Source: Paradevosia shaoguanensis
GTDB taxonomy: Bacteria; Pseudomonadota; Alphaproteobacteria; Rhizobiales; Devosiaceae
Direction: 5' to 3'
Length of the DNA stretch: 64,000 nucleotides
Assembly: GCF_016801025.1 (NCBI RefSeq)
Contig: NZ_CP068983.1
Location: forward strand, 806,001 to 870,000
The notes under the pieces are model-generated. The model was not told the DNA's origin and searched no databases. It worked only from the letters and a program-made list of their open reading frames with translations. Of the stretch, positions 1 to 7,737 are shown in pieces. The stretch's first letter is position 1; every line of letters starts with the position of its first letter. A program made the position numbers and the translations under genes.

Positions 1-1436
1 AGGCTGATGCCGAGCGTCACCACGTTGTGGATCAAGGCCGAGCGAAGAGGCCCCGAATAGTCGAGCATGCTCGCGAAGGCACCGCGTTGGAGCGCATTCC
101 AGAGGCCGGGGCCAGCAATCGCCGCGACGCGGGCCGAGTAGCTCGTCGGGAAGACCGGGCCGCGCTTGCCATCCATCCGGGGATCGGTGAGCGTCCTGGC
201 GCCTACCTTGAAGCCGTATTTGAGGCGTTCGAGATCGCGCCAGTCCGAGAGCATGCGGAAATCGACATGCGGCTCTTCGCGCACATCCTTGGCCTTGAGC
301 CGCACCTCGCCGCGCGAATAGGCCTTGTTGACCCAGATGAAGAGCGTGCCGATGCGCTGGCCCACGGAGTGCCAGCCGGAGCGGGCTATCATAGCGGCGT
401 GCATATCGCCTTCAGGTGCGTCCCCGATATTGGACGAAAAGCGCAGGATGGCGTGATCGTGATGCTCGCGCAGGTCGCTCAGGCGCGATTGCGGGGGCAG
501 ATAGGTGGAGACGGCAGTGGAGGGGTGCTCCATGAGATTCTGCCCGATACCGCGCAGGTCAGCCACGATAGGAATACCCAGGGCCGTGAGCTGGTCGCCG
601 GGCCCCACACCCGAACGCATCAGCAGGGCCGGACTGTGGATGGCGCCCGATGAGACGATGACCTCGCGCGCCGCCAAGCGCCGGCCTTCGCCGCCGCTAG
701 CTGGCACGATCACCGCGCCCACGGCCCGCTGCCCGTCGAACAGCACGCGCTCGGCCAGGTGGCCGGTGATGATTTCGAGATTCTTGCGCGCCCGGACTTC
801 CGGCGTGAGGTAGCCCACCGAGGCTGGTACGCGTTCGCCCTTGTCGCTTACGGCGACCGCTCCGACATAGACGCCGTCGGCCCATTCCCCGTTCTGGTCG
901 GCCTTGGCCGGATGGCCGTTGGCGACCAGCGTTTCGGAGACGGCCTTGACGAAAGGCGACATGCGGTCGGGCTTGATGCGCCGCACCGGGATGGGGCCAT
1001 CCTTGCCGTGATAGGGCCCGTCGAAATCGACATCGCGCTCAAGCTTGCGGAAATAGGGCAAAGCATTGGCAAAGGACCAGCCTTCGGCGCCCAACGCGCC
1101 CCATTCGTCATAGTCGCCCGGGGCACCGCGATTGGCGACCATGGCGTTGACGGCAGAGCCGCCGCCCAGCAGGCGGCCCTGCTCATAGCGACGGGGCGCG
1201 CGGCCATCGGTATTTCCAAGTGGCGCGCCGAGATAGGCGGTGAGGTTGGGCCAGATGTTGCCGGGATCGAGATAAGCCTGACCGGGATAGCGACTGCGCA
1301 CGTGAGGCGCCATGGTATCCAGCGTCAGGTTCGGGCCCGCTTCGACGAGCACCACGTTCACGGCCGGATCTTCCGTCAGCCGGGCCGCCAGCACGCAGCC
1401 GGCCGAGCCTCCGCCCAAAATCAGATAGTCGGTCAA
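1..1436 (-). CDS. GMC-family oxidoreductase (choline/alcohol dehydrogenase-like), 3' end outside window
   Basis: FAD-dependent oxidation of an alcohol to an aldehyde is the usual role of this family. The protein starts LTDYLILGGGSAGCVLAARL (first residue read as Met), a classic N-terminal dinucleotide-binding fold. GMC signature 1 (QGRLLGGGSAVNAM) lies near residue 88 and signature 2 (SSGAIHSPALLMRSGVG) near residue 270. About 478 residues are inside the window; the family is usually about 530, so the C-terminal part with the catalytic His is missing only because the window ends. The start is TTG at 1434-1436: an in-frame TAG lies two codons upstream and a GGGAGGGG Shine-Dalgarno precedes it, so no ATG start is possible. 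It is divergent from an aldehyde dehydrogenase, which suggests an alcohol to aldehyde to acid route. Substrate unknown. Confidence 0.9.
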   Translation of the reverse strand, partial: MTDYLILGGGSAGCVLAARLTEDPAVNVVLVEAGPNLTLDTMAPHVRSRYPGQAYLDPGNIWPNLTAYLGAPLGNTDGRAPRRYEQGRLLGGGSAVNAMVANRGAPGDYDEWGALGAEGWSFANALPYFRKLERDVDFDGPYHGKDGPIPVRRIKPDRMSPFVKAVSETLVANGHPAKADQNGEWADGVYVGAVAVSDKGERVPASVGYLTPEVRARKNLEIITGHLAERVLFDGQRAVGAVIVPASGGEGRRLAAREVIVSSGAIHSPALLMRSGVGPGDQLTALGIPIVADLRGIGQNLMEHPSTAVSTYLPPQSRLSDLREHHDHAILRFSSNIGDAPEGDMHAAMIARSGWHSVGQRIGTLFIWVNKAYSRGEVRLKAKDVREEPHVDFRMLSDWRDLERLKYGFKVGARTLTDPRMDGKRGPVFPTSYSARVAAIAGPGLWNALQRGAFASMLDYSGPLRSALIHNVVTLGIS

Positions 1437-1488
1437 CCTCTACCCCTCCCGATCGAAGCGCCGGACCTCCCTGCCCGCACACCCAGAT

Positions 1489-1504
1489 GTAACTATGTGG
1501 TTAC
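1489..1504. promoter_or_regulatory. Operator-like inverted repeat, copy 1 (GTAACT-ATGT-GGTTAC)
   Basis: A near-perfect inverted repeat with one mismatch between the 6-bp arms and a 4-bp spacer, in the divergent region between the GMC oxidoreductase and the aldehyde dehydrogenase. A perfect version lies 101 bp away at 1590-1605. Paired sites of this form in a divergent promoter look like operators of a dimeric regulator. Which protein binds is not shown; the two IclR-type regulators at 3914-5784 are candidates by proximity only. Confidence 0.5.
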
Positions 1505-1589
1505 AAGACTGTCGTTGCTGTATCCGGCTGTCAAGCACCGGCCAGCAATTCATGACCCTTGACTTTTGCCAGAGCTCTCCTGTCAACTA

Positions 1590-1605
1590 GTAACCAACAG
1601 GTTAC
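1590..1605. promoter_or_regulatory. Operator-like inverted repeat, copy 2 (GTAACC-AACA-GGTTAC)
   Basis: A perfect inverted repeat with 6-bp arms and a 4-bp spacer, 44 bp before the aldehyde dehydrogenase start. It shares the GTAAC(C/T)-N4-GGTTAC pattern with the site at 1489-1504. The spacing between the two, 101 bp centre to centre, would suit looping or separate control of the two divergent genes. Confidence 0.55.
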
Positions 1606-1648
1606 AAACGTGACCGCACGGCGAATGCCGAGAAACGGGAGGAGTTTC

Positions 1649-3007
1649 ATGGCTTTCAAGTCCATCAATCCGGCAACGGGCGAGGCAATCGCCACCTATC
1701 CGGCGCACGACGCGGCCGATATCGACCGCCTGCTGCAACGCGCCTGGGACACGTGGCAGAGCTGGTCCCAGGAGCCCGCACCCGTCCGTGCGGCCTTCCT
1801 CGAGCGGCTGGCCGGCCTCCTCGAAGAGCGCGCTGATCGCTATGCCGCGCTCATTACCTCCGAAATGGGCAAGCTCGTGGGCGAAGCTCGGGGTGAGGTG
1901 GTCAAGGCTGCCGGCGGCGCGCGGCACTTTGCGGCGCAAGGGCAGGAATATCTGCGCGACGAGGCCATCCCCGGTACGCCGGGCAAGGTGGTCTATCAGT
2001 CGCTCGGGCCGCTTTTCGGCGTGATGCCGTGGAACCTGCCGTTCTGGCAGGTGCTGCGCTTCTTCATCCCTGCGGCGATGGCCGGCAATGTGGTGCTGGT
2101 CAAGCACGCGGATTCGGTGCAGGGCTCGGCTCGCGCCATCGAGGAACTGGTGCGCGATGCCGGCGGGCCAGATGGGCTCTATACCAACCTTGCAATCCGC
2201 CGCGACGCGGTGGCCGGCATCATCGCCGATCCGCGCATCCGCGCCGTTACCGTGACCGGCTCGACCGGCGCGGGACGCGCCGTGGCGGAAGCTGCGGGCG
2301 CGCACGGCAAGAAAGCGGTGCTGGAACTCGGCGGCTCCGATCCCTTCATCATCTTCGAGGACGCCGATTTCGAGAAAGCGGTCAAGCTCGGCATCGTCTC
2401 GCGTTTCTCCAACAACGCCCAAAGCTGTATCGCCGCCAAGCGCTTCATCGTCGCACGCCCGATCTACGACCGCTATGTCCGCGCTTATGCCGAAGCGGCC
2501 AACGCGCTGCCTGTCGGCGACCCGATGAGCGCCGACACCAGGCTCGGCCCGCTTGCCAAGGCCGACCTCATCGCCACGACGCGACGCCAGATCGCCGACG
2601 CGCAGGCGGCCGGCGGGCAGGTTATCGCCGGCGGCGACAAGCTCGACCGCCCGGGCAATTACTTCGCTCCGACCGTCATCACCGGCCTCGATCCCAACGC
2701 CGCCATCGCACAGGAGGAGTTCTTCGGACCGGTGGCACTGATGTTCCCCTTCGACACGGAAGACGAAGCCGTCGCCCTGGCCAACGCCACCGAATATGGG
2801 CTGGGCGGCGCAGTGTGGAGTTCGGACGCCGAAAAGGCGGCGCGGGTGGCAGGCAGGCTTGAAGCCGGCGCCGTTTTCATCAACGACTTCGTTCGCTCGG
2901 ATGCCCGGGCTCCGTTCGGTGGTGTAAAGGGATCGGGCTTCGGCAGAGAGCTTGGCGCGCTCGGAGCGCGGGAGTTGACGAACGCGAAGCTGGTCTGGAC
3001 GGCATAA
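1649..3007 (+). CDS. NAD(P)-dependent aldehyde dehydrogenase, succinate-semialdehyde dehydrogenase type
   Basis: Oxidises an aldehyde to the carboxylic acid. 452 residues, usual family length. Seen: PWNLPFWQ near the start of the cofactor domain, general base Glu226 in VLELGGSDP, nucleophile Cys260 in NNAQSCIAAKR, and EEFFGPV in the C-terminal half. The pattern is closest to the Sad/YneI type of succinate-semialdehyde dehydrogenases, but substrate choice cannot be read from sequence. I start at ATG 1649 because GGGAGGAG sits just upstream; the open frame extends back to 1559 without a ribosome site. Divergent from the GMC oxidoreductase with two operator-like repeats between them, so the two probably act on one substrate in sequence. 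Confidence 0.88.
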   Translation: MAFKSINPATGEAIATYPAHDAADIDRLLQRAWDTWQSWSQEPAPVRAAFLERLAGLLEERADRYAALITSEMGKLVGEARGEVVKAAGGARHFAAQGQEYLRDEAIPGTPGKVVYQSLGPLFGVMPWNLPFWQVLRFFIPAAMAGNVVLVKHADSVQGSARAIEELVRDAGGPDGLYTNLAIRRDAVAGIIADPRIRAVTVTGSTGAGRAVAEAAGAHGKKAVLELGGSDPFIIFEDADFEKAVKLGIVSRFSNNAQSCIAAKRFIVARPIYDRYVRAYAEAANALPVGDPMSADTRLGPLAKADLIATTRRQIADAQAAGGQVIAGGDKLDRPGNYFAPTVITGLDPNAAIAQEEFFGPVALMFPFDTEDEAVALANATEYGLGGAVWSSDAEKAARVAGRLEAGAVFINDFVRSDARAPFGGVKGSGFGRELGALGARELTNAKLVWTA

Positions 3008-3045
3008 CCGGGCCGAACCGAGGCTAGCGGCTAGCATATGCCGGT

Positions 3046-3070
3046 CTCCCTCCCCCGTGTGGGGAGGGAG
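3046..3070. terminator. C/G-rich hairpin between convergent genes
   Basis: A 10-bp perfect stem, CTCCCTCCCC / GGGGAGGGAG, with a 5-nt loop, between the convergent aldehyde dehydrogenase and hydrolase genes. It has no U-tract. It looks like a short copy of the repeat family seen at 40163-40357 and 45100-45199. It probably helps end transcription from both sides. Confidence 0.5.
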
Positions 3071-3092
3071 CGAGTGCGGGACAAGTAATCGC

Positions 3093-3917
3093 TCACCCTC
3101 CAACGCACTTCTCCAGCATCCCACCTAGTTTCGTCCCTCGTGTCCCCAGATCGAGGACGATGGACATATGATCTGCCCCATCGATCATCCGCTGCCCTAC
3201 CGCACTCCCCTGCCCACTTAGCCGCGCAGCAAGCCGCTCGGCCTGCTCGTGAAATGGCGCTGACTCCACCTCCCCCACAGCCAACTCGAACCGCATCCCG
3301 TTGGCCACTCGCGCGGCTACCGGCGACCACTCCGCCACCTCCTCGGAGGTCAAGCCAAGCTCCGGCTGCAGGAAGCTGCGCGTAATGGGATCGAGATCAT
3401 ATAGCCCGCTGACCAGCAGCAGGGATTGTAGCGGAATATCCGGCAGCTTCGCCTCATGCGGCGCGGCGGCAGCGAGATAGAACGCCAGGTGTCCCCCGGC
3501 AGAATGGCCGCTGGCTGAGAGCCTCCCGGCATCGCCGCCGAACTCTCCTGCCTGCGCGACCAACCAGCGCGCGGCGCGGCGCACCTGGTCCACCAGGGTC
3601 GCCAGACGCACTTTCGGCATCAGCGTGTATTCGACGATGGCGGCGATGCCGCCGGCAGCCACGATGGGCTCGGCGACGTAGGCGTAGTCCTCCTTCACGT
3701 TGGCGCGCCAATAGCCGCCATGGACGAAGATATGCACCGGCGCTCGTTCAGCGCGCTCCGGGAGGAAAAGGTCGAGCCGTTCGTCGGGATGCGGGCCGTA
3801 CTGCAGGTCGAGATGATGACGCAGGGTAGCGCGGGTTGCATCGCTGCGCTGACGATAGGCCTCGCGGATCGCTTCGTAGTTCGGAACCAATGCGCGGATG
3901 AGAAACGGATCGGTCAT
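3093..3917 (-). CDS. Alpha/beta hydrolase (esterase, kynurenine-formamidase-like)
   Basis: A 274-residue serine hydrolase. The oxyanion motif HGGYW is at residues 66-70 and the nucleophile elbow GHSAGGH puts the catalytic serine at residue 139. A late His in GADHMSIV (near 248) completes a likely triad. HGGYW is typical of the hormone-sensitive-lipase and kynurenine-formamidase branch; the exact ester or amide is unknown. No signal peptide, so cytoplasmic. The ATG overlaps the stop of the upstream regulator (ATGA), so it is the last gene of a three-gene coupled unit with the two IclR-type regulators. Confidence 0.85.
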   Translation of the reverse strand: MTDPFLIRALVPNYEAIREAYRQRSDATRATLRHHLDLQYGPHPDERLDLFLPERAERAPVHIFVHGGYWRANVKEDYAYVAEPIVAAGGIAAIVEYTLMPKVRLATLVDQVRRAARWLVAQAGEFGGDAGRLSASGHSAGGHLAFYLAAAAPHEAKLPDIPLQSLLLVSGLYDLDPITRSFLQPELGLTSEEVAEWSPVAARVANGMRFELAVGEVESAPFHEQAERLAARLSGQGSAVGQRMIDGADHMSIVLDLGTRGTKLGGMLEKCVGG

Positions 3918-4405
3918 ACCAAGGCTGCGGCGGCCCGACGGAGATTGCGCTTGGCGGCTTCGATCAGTTGCTCGGAGGCATCGGTCGGCACCTGCACCTC
4001 GATCCAGACGTCGCCGGAGCGCTCGGTCATGGTTGTGACAGGCCGCACGGCGCGACCGCGCGGAGCGGGAATTGCCGCCAGTTCGATGCGCCCTTCGCCC
4101 TCGCCGATGCCGAAGGCGGCGGCCATGCCGAGCGTTTCCTTGAGCCAGGCGAGAGCGGCCTCGGCTGGTCCGTGGAGATGGGCAATGCCGTGCGCGGCAA
4201 AACCCAGTTCCATCGCGCGATCGCCGGGTGCGAGGTCGCCGCCGGCACCGCGTATCGCCAACCCTGCCTCTTCCATGCGCCGTACGATATCGAAGGCGGT
4301 CGAGCGGGCTATTCCCTCTCTCGCGGCAATTTCGGCAACGGTCGCCGATGGCGATTCAGCGGCGCCGAGCAGGAGCCGCGTCAGGGCTTCCACGCCCGCA
4401 CTCAC
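3914..4405 (-). CDS. Short IclR-type transcriptional regulator
   Basis: 163 residues. Residues 1-65 form an IclR-like winged helix (ATVAEIAAREGIARSTAFDI, then a wing), followed by a short alpha/beta part. Normal IclR proteins are about 250 residues, so the ligand-binding GAF-like domain is reduced. The start is GTG at 4403-4405, overlapping the TGA of the upstream gene (GTGA). A longer in-frame reading back to 4630 is antisense or overlap noise, since it runs through the upstream gene in another frame. Coupled at both ends (GTGA upstream, ATGA downstream), so it is made in step with the fusion regulator and the hydrolase. Target genes unknown. Confidence 0.65.
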   Translation of the reverse strand: MSAGVEALTRLLLGAAESPSATVAEIAAREGIARSTAFDIVRRMEEAGLAIRGAGGDLAPGDRAMELGFAAHGIAHLHGPAEAALAWLKETLGMAAAFGIGEGEGRIELAAIPAPRGRAVRPVTTMTERSGDVWIEVQVPTDASEQLIEAAKRNLRRAAAALV

Positions 4406-5784
4406 AGCAGCACCTGCGGTGCGGCGGAGCGGTTGTAGACATTGCCCGGATAGCGGATGCGGAAAGCGCGCGGGTTGTAGGACGGCCCCAGGCCGCTCCC
4501 GAGGATGAGGTTGTCGGGCAGGTCCCAGCGGACGTGATCGTCGAGCACGAGGTTCGAACGCACCGACCGCGTCGCCGCGCCGCGCGATAGCACGACATCG
4601 GAAGGCACATCGATGAACCGCGGCACCCAATTGCCGGCGAGGCTGGCGTGAAGCGCTTCCACCGCGCGCAGGCCCATGGCCGGCGGGTAGTCGGTAGCCA
4701 CCATCCGCACCTGGTGGCGAATGGCGAGCTTGTAGCAGAGGTTGATGTCGCCGCCCGTATGGGGCGGGATCGTGCCAGGCCCATAGCCGGCCTCGACGAA
4801 GGCCTCGATGGAACCGACGCCCTGCTGGCCGCTGTCACACCAGACGCCGGCAATGGCATCGCCCCAGCGAGCAATGGCTTCCGAGACCGAGCGGCGGGCG
4901 CGATTGCGCTCCCAGTCTGTCCAGATCGTGTCGAGGATTTCGATACCCGGGAAACGAGCAAAAACCTCGCGTGCCGCCGCCAGCCGCAATTGCGCCGGAA
5001 CGGCATCGGCCCGGCCGGAGAGCAGCACGACGCCCCCCTCACCCTTGAGCGTTTCTGCCAGCCAAAGTGCAGTGGTGCGGCCGATGACGGCGTCATCCGC
5101 CGTTACGAAACTCGTGTGAGGCACCTCCGCCGAAACGCCGCGCTCGACCAGTACGACGGCGACGTCGCGCGCCATGGCTCCGGCGACCGCCTCGGCAACG
5201 GCGTCGGGAATGGTGGAGCTTACCAGCAGCCCATCCACACCTTCATCGACCAACGCCTGGATATCGGCGACCTGCTGCTTGCGGCTGCCGCCGGCATGGC
5301 GGACGCGCAGCCATTCGATCTCGTCACCCAGATTGGCCGCCGCATGCTCGATGGAATGCACCAGCGCCACGCGCCAGGGATTGCCCATCGACGTATTGGA
5401 GAAACCGATGCGCAGCCGGCGCGAGCGGCGGCGCTGCACAGGCGGCGAGAGGACGAGAGGCGCTTCAGGTTCGAGACTCAGGACGGGCATCGGTTGGGGG
5501 CCATTGCGTCCACGGGCGCGCTGCTCGCGCCGCGCATCCTGCCGCGCAAGGTCCGCAGCATTGGCGGCGATAAAGGCGGCGCAGGCTGGCCCGACACGCA
5601 GCAGACCGCGCTCTATGGTCAGCAGGCCCGCGGCGGCCAGCACTCGCGCGACGCGGTGAAAGCTGGCGCGCGGAATGTTGAGCTGGCGCGCCAGAACGCT
5701 ACCACGCGCAGAGCCGTTGGCGGCGGCCAGCGCGCACAGGATACCGATCGCGGCGTCGACGCCGTTTTGACTAGCCTCAGGCAT
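4402..5784 (-). CDS. IclR-type HTH fused to a periplasmic-binding-protein-like sensor domain
   Basis: 460 residues. Residues about 8-80 are an IclR-type winged helix (SVLARQLNIPRASFHRVARV). A basic linker (RRRSRRLR near 118-125) follows. Residues about 124-395 are a type I periplasmic-binding fold like RbsB sugar-binding proteins (RIGFSNTSMGNPWRVAL; later GGVVLLSGRADAVPAQ). A 65-residue tail ends the protein. No signal peptide, so a cytoplasmic sugar- or metabolite-sensing regulator, by analogy with LacI (HTH plus the same fold). Start ATG 5784 is chosen for GGGAGGGGAA just upstream; the frame is open to 5826. The HTH/sensor pairing is unusual because IclR proteins normally carry a GAF-like sensor. 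First gene of the regulator-regulator-hydrolase unit, divergent from the amidohydrolase. Confidence 0.75.
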   Translation of the reverse strand: MPEASQNGVDAAIGILCALAAANGSARGSVLARQLNIPRASFHRVARVLAAAGLLTIERGLLRVGPACAAFIAANAADLARQDARREQRARGRNGPQPMPVLSLEPEAPLVLSPPVQRRRSRRLRIGFSNTSMGNPWRVALVHSIEHAAANLGDEIEWLRVRHAGGSRKQQVADIQALVDEGVDGLLVSSTIPDAVAEAVAGAMARDVAVVLVERGVSAEVPHTSFVTADDAVIGRTTALWLAETLKGEGGVVLLSGRADAVPAQLRLAAAREVFARFPGIEILDTIWTDWERNRARRSVSEAIARWGDAIAGVWCDSGQQGVGSIEAFVEAGYGPGTIPPHTGGDINLCYKLAIRHQVRMVATDYPPAMGLRAVEALHASLAGNWVPRFIDVPSDVVLSRGAATRSVRSNLVLDDHVRWDLPDNLILGSGLGPSYNPRAFRIRYPGNVYNRSAAPQVLL

Positions 5785-5947
5785 TTCCCCTCCCGCCCAA
5801 GCCAGAGCATCGAACGCTAAAGCCAACGGACAATCAAGCGGGCTGTCTCAGATGCTGGACTAGGCCGGAAACATGCCGGTTGGGCGCCTCCGCCCTCCGT
5901 GCCTATCGTTTGGCAGGGCGAGGAAACGAACGCCGATCGGAGGGAAA

Positions 5948-7210
5948 ATGAGCGCCTATCTGTTCCGCAATGTCGATGTCTGGGATGCCATCGAAGATGA
6001 GCCCTATCCGGGGGAAGTGCTGGTCGAGGGCAACCGCATCACCGCCGTCGCCAAGAATGCGCATATCGACAACCAGAACGGGGCGGAGGTCATCGACGGC
6101 GGTGGACGCTTCCTCATGCCGGGCCTGGTCGAGGGCCATTGCCACCTCAGTTTCGTCAACCCGGCACGCAACCAGGACCTGGGTGAAATCCCGCCCGAAG
6201 AGCATCTGCTGCGGACGATGCGCAACGCGACGCTGCTGCTCAACCACGGCTTCACCTCGGCGTATTCGGCCGCTTCGGCGAAACTTCGGATCGACGTGGT
6301 GGTGCGCCAGGAAATCGAGGACGGTTATCTCGCCGGCCCGCGCTACCGCGCGGCGGGCCCCGAGATCACGGTCACGGGCGGGCTGGGTGACGAGCGCAAG
6401 AACCATGGCAGTTTCGAAGGCTTCGGCATGATCGCCGACGGGGTCACGCAGATCCGGCAGGCCGTGCGGCTCTGCGCCCGCGAGGGCGTCGATAACGTCA
6501 AGTTCAACGTCTCGGGAGACGAATTCACCTCGAACATCCGGGCGGAGCTGGTCTCGATCAGTCAGGAAGAACTCACAATCGGCGTACAGACCGCCCATGA
6601 CTTCGGCAAGCGCGTGGCCACCCACGCCCGGGCGGCGGAATCGGTCAAGCGCGCGGTGCGGGCGGGTGCGGATTGCATCTATCACTGCGATTTCGCCGAT
6701 GAGGAAGCCCTCGATATGCTCGAGGCCGCCAAGGACCGGATCATCATCGGCCCCGCTTTCGGGCTGGTTCACAATTCGGTTTTCGAGGGCGACGTCGTCG
6801 GCATGACCAAGGAGGTGGTCGAGCGCATGGGGCTACCGCGCAAGCTCGAGCACACAATGGCCACCTACCACGAGATGCGCAAACGCGGCATGCGCGTGGT
6901 CGTCGGCGGCGACTATGGCTTCACCGTCACGCCGATGGGGCAGAACGCGCGCGATATCGGGCACTTCGTCAAGTTCTTCGGCTATTCACCGGCCGAAGCC
7001 CTCAAATGCGCCACCGAGGTCGGTGGAGACATCATGGGCCACAAGGGCGAGCTGGGGATCATCCGGGAGGGCGCGCTGGCCGATATCCTCCTCGTCGATG
7101 GCAACCCGCTCGAAGACCAATCGATCCTCGTCGGCCCCAAGCATTTCGCGATGATCATGAAGGATGGCGCCATGCATCGCGACCCACGTCAGCGCACGAC
7201 GCTGCACTGA
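5948..7210 (+). CDS. Amidohydrolase-family metal-dependent hydrolase
   Basis: 420 residues. Metal motif HCH at residues 64-66 (VEGHCHLSF). A possible bridging Lys lies in VDNVKFNVSGDEF, further His residues in VATHARAAESVK and YHCDF, and the catalytic Asp in VVVGGDYGF. The C-terminal GALADILLVDGNPL is standard for the imidazolonepropionase/Xaa-Pro dipeptidase branch. It hydrolyses a C-N bond in a small cyclic amide or peptide; substrate not readable. Start ATG 5948 has GGAGGG at a good distance; the frame is open to 5873. It is divergent from the fusion regulator, which may control it. Confidence 0.85.
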   Translation: MSAYLFRNVDVWDAIEDEPYPGEVLVEGNRITAVAKNAHIDNQNGAEVIDGGGRFLMPGLVEGHCHLSFVNPARNQDLGEIPPEEHLLRTMRNATLLLNHGFTSAYSAASAKLRIDVVVRQEIEDGYLAGPRYRAAGPEITVTGGLGDERKNHGSFEGFGMIADGVTQIRQAVRLCAREGVDNVKFNVSGDEFTSNIRAELVSISQEELTIGVQTAHDFGKRVATHARAAESVKRAVRAGADCIYHCDFADEEALDMLEAAKDRIIIGPAFGLVHNSVFEGDVVGMTKEVVERMGLPRKLEHTMATYHEMRKRGMRVVVGGDYGFTVTPMGQNARDIGHFVKFFGYSPAEALKCATEVGGDIMGHKGELGIIREGALADILLVDGNPLEDQSILVGPKHFAMIMKDGAMHRDPRQRTTLH

Positions 7211-7238
7211 GGTTTGGAGGGCGGCTCACGCCGCCCTG

Positions 7239-7673
7239 CTATCTGTTCTGCCCCAGCCAGCCCAAAATCTGGCTGGACGACATGGCGCCCGAAACACGAG
7301 CGACTTCCTTGCCATCGCGCAGCAGCAGCATGGTTGGAATGCCGCGAATGCCGAAGCGGGCGGCCATTTCCTGGTTCTCGTCGGAATTGAGCTTGAGGAA
7401 GCGCATGCCCGGTTCGCCGACCTTGGCGGCCTTCTCGTATTCGGGCGCCATCGCGCGACACGGGCCGCACCAGGGCGCCCACACGTCGACCACGACCGGC
7501 AGCGTGCCCTTGGTCATCTGGCGATCGACCATGCCGGCATCGACATCGGCCGGTACGCCGTCGAATAGCAATTGCCCGCAGCGTCCACACTTGGCTTCCT
7601 GTGCGTTGCGCGCCTCCGGCATGCGATTGATCGCACCGCAATGCACGCAAACGACACGGCTCTCGTCACTCAT
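7239..7673 (-). CDS. trxC: Thioredoxin 2 (zinc-binding thioredoxin)
   Basis: 144 residues. The N-terminus holds a zinc ribbon (Cys9, Cys12, Cys29, Cys32: CVHC and CGRC), then a thioredoxin fold with active site WAPWCGPC (Cys69, Cys72). This two-part layout is specific to TrxC, a cytoplasmic disulfide reductase linked to oxidative stress. I start at ATG 7673, which has AAGGAAGG eight bases before it; a GTG at 7682 is in frame but touches that site. It lies downstream of the FUSC transporter on the same strand. No OxyR site was recognised. Confidence 0.93.
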   Translation of the reverse strand: MSDESRVVCVHCGAINRMPEARNAQEAKCGRCGQLLFDGVPADVDAGMVDRQMTKGTLPVVVDVWAPWCGPCRAMAPEYEKAAKVGEPGMRFLKLNSDENQEMAARFGIRGIPTMLLLRDGKEVARVSGAMSSSQILGWLGQNR

Positions 7674-7737
7674 CAGGCTCACCTTCCTTCGGCATAACCA
7701 TTAGGTGGCCTCTCGGTTGCCCGCCCGCAAGAGCATT

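Noticed and set aside
4406-4630. N-terminal extension of the short IclR-like protein
   Set aside because: It overlaps the upstream regulator in another frame and is Arg/Pro-rich; the GTG at 4405 overlapping the upstream stop gives a normal HTH start.
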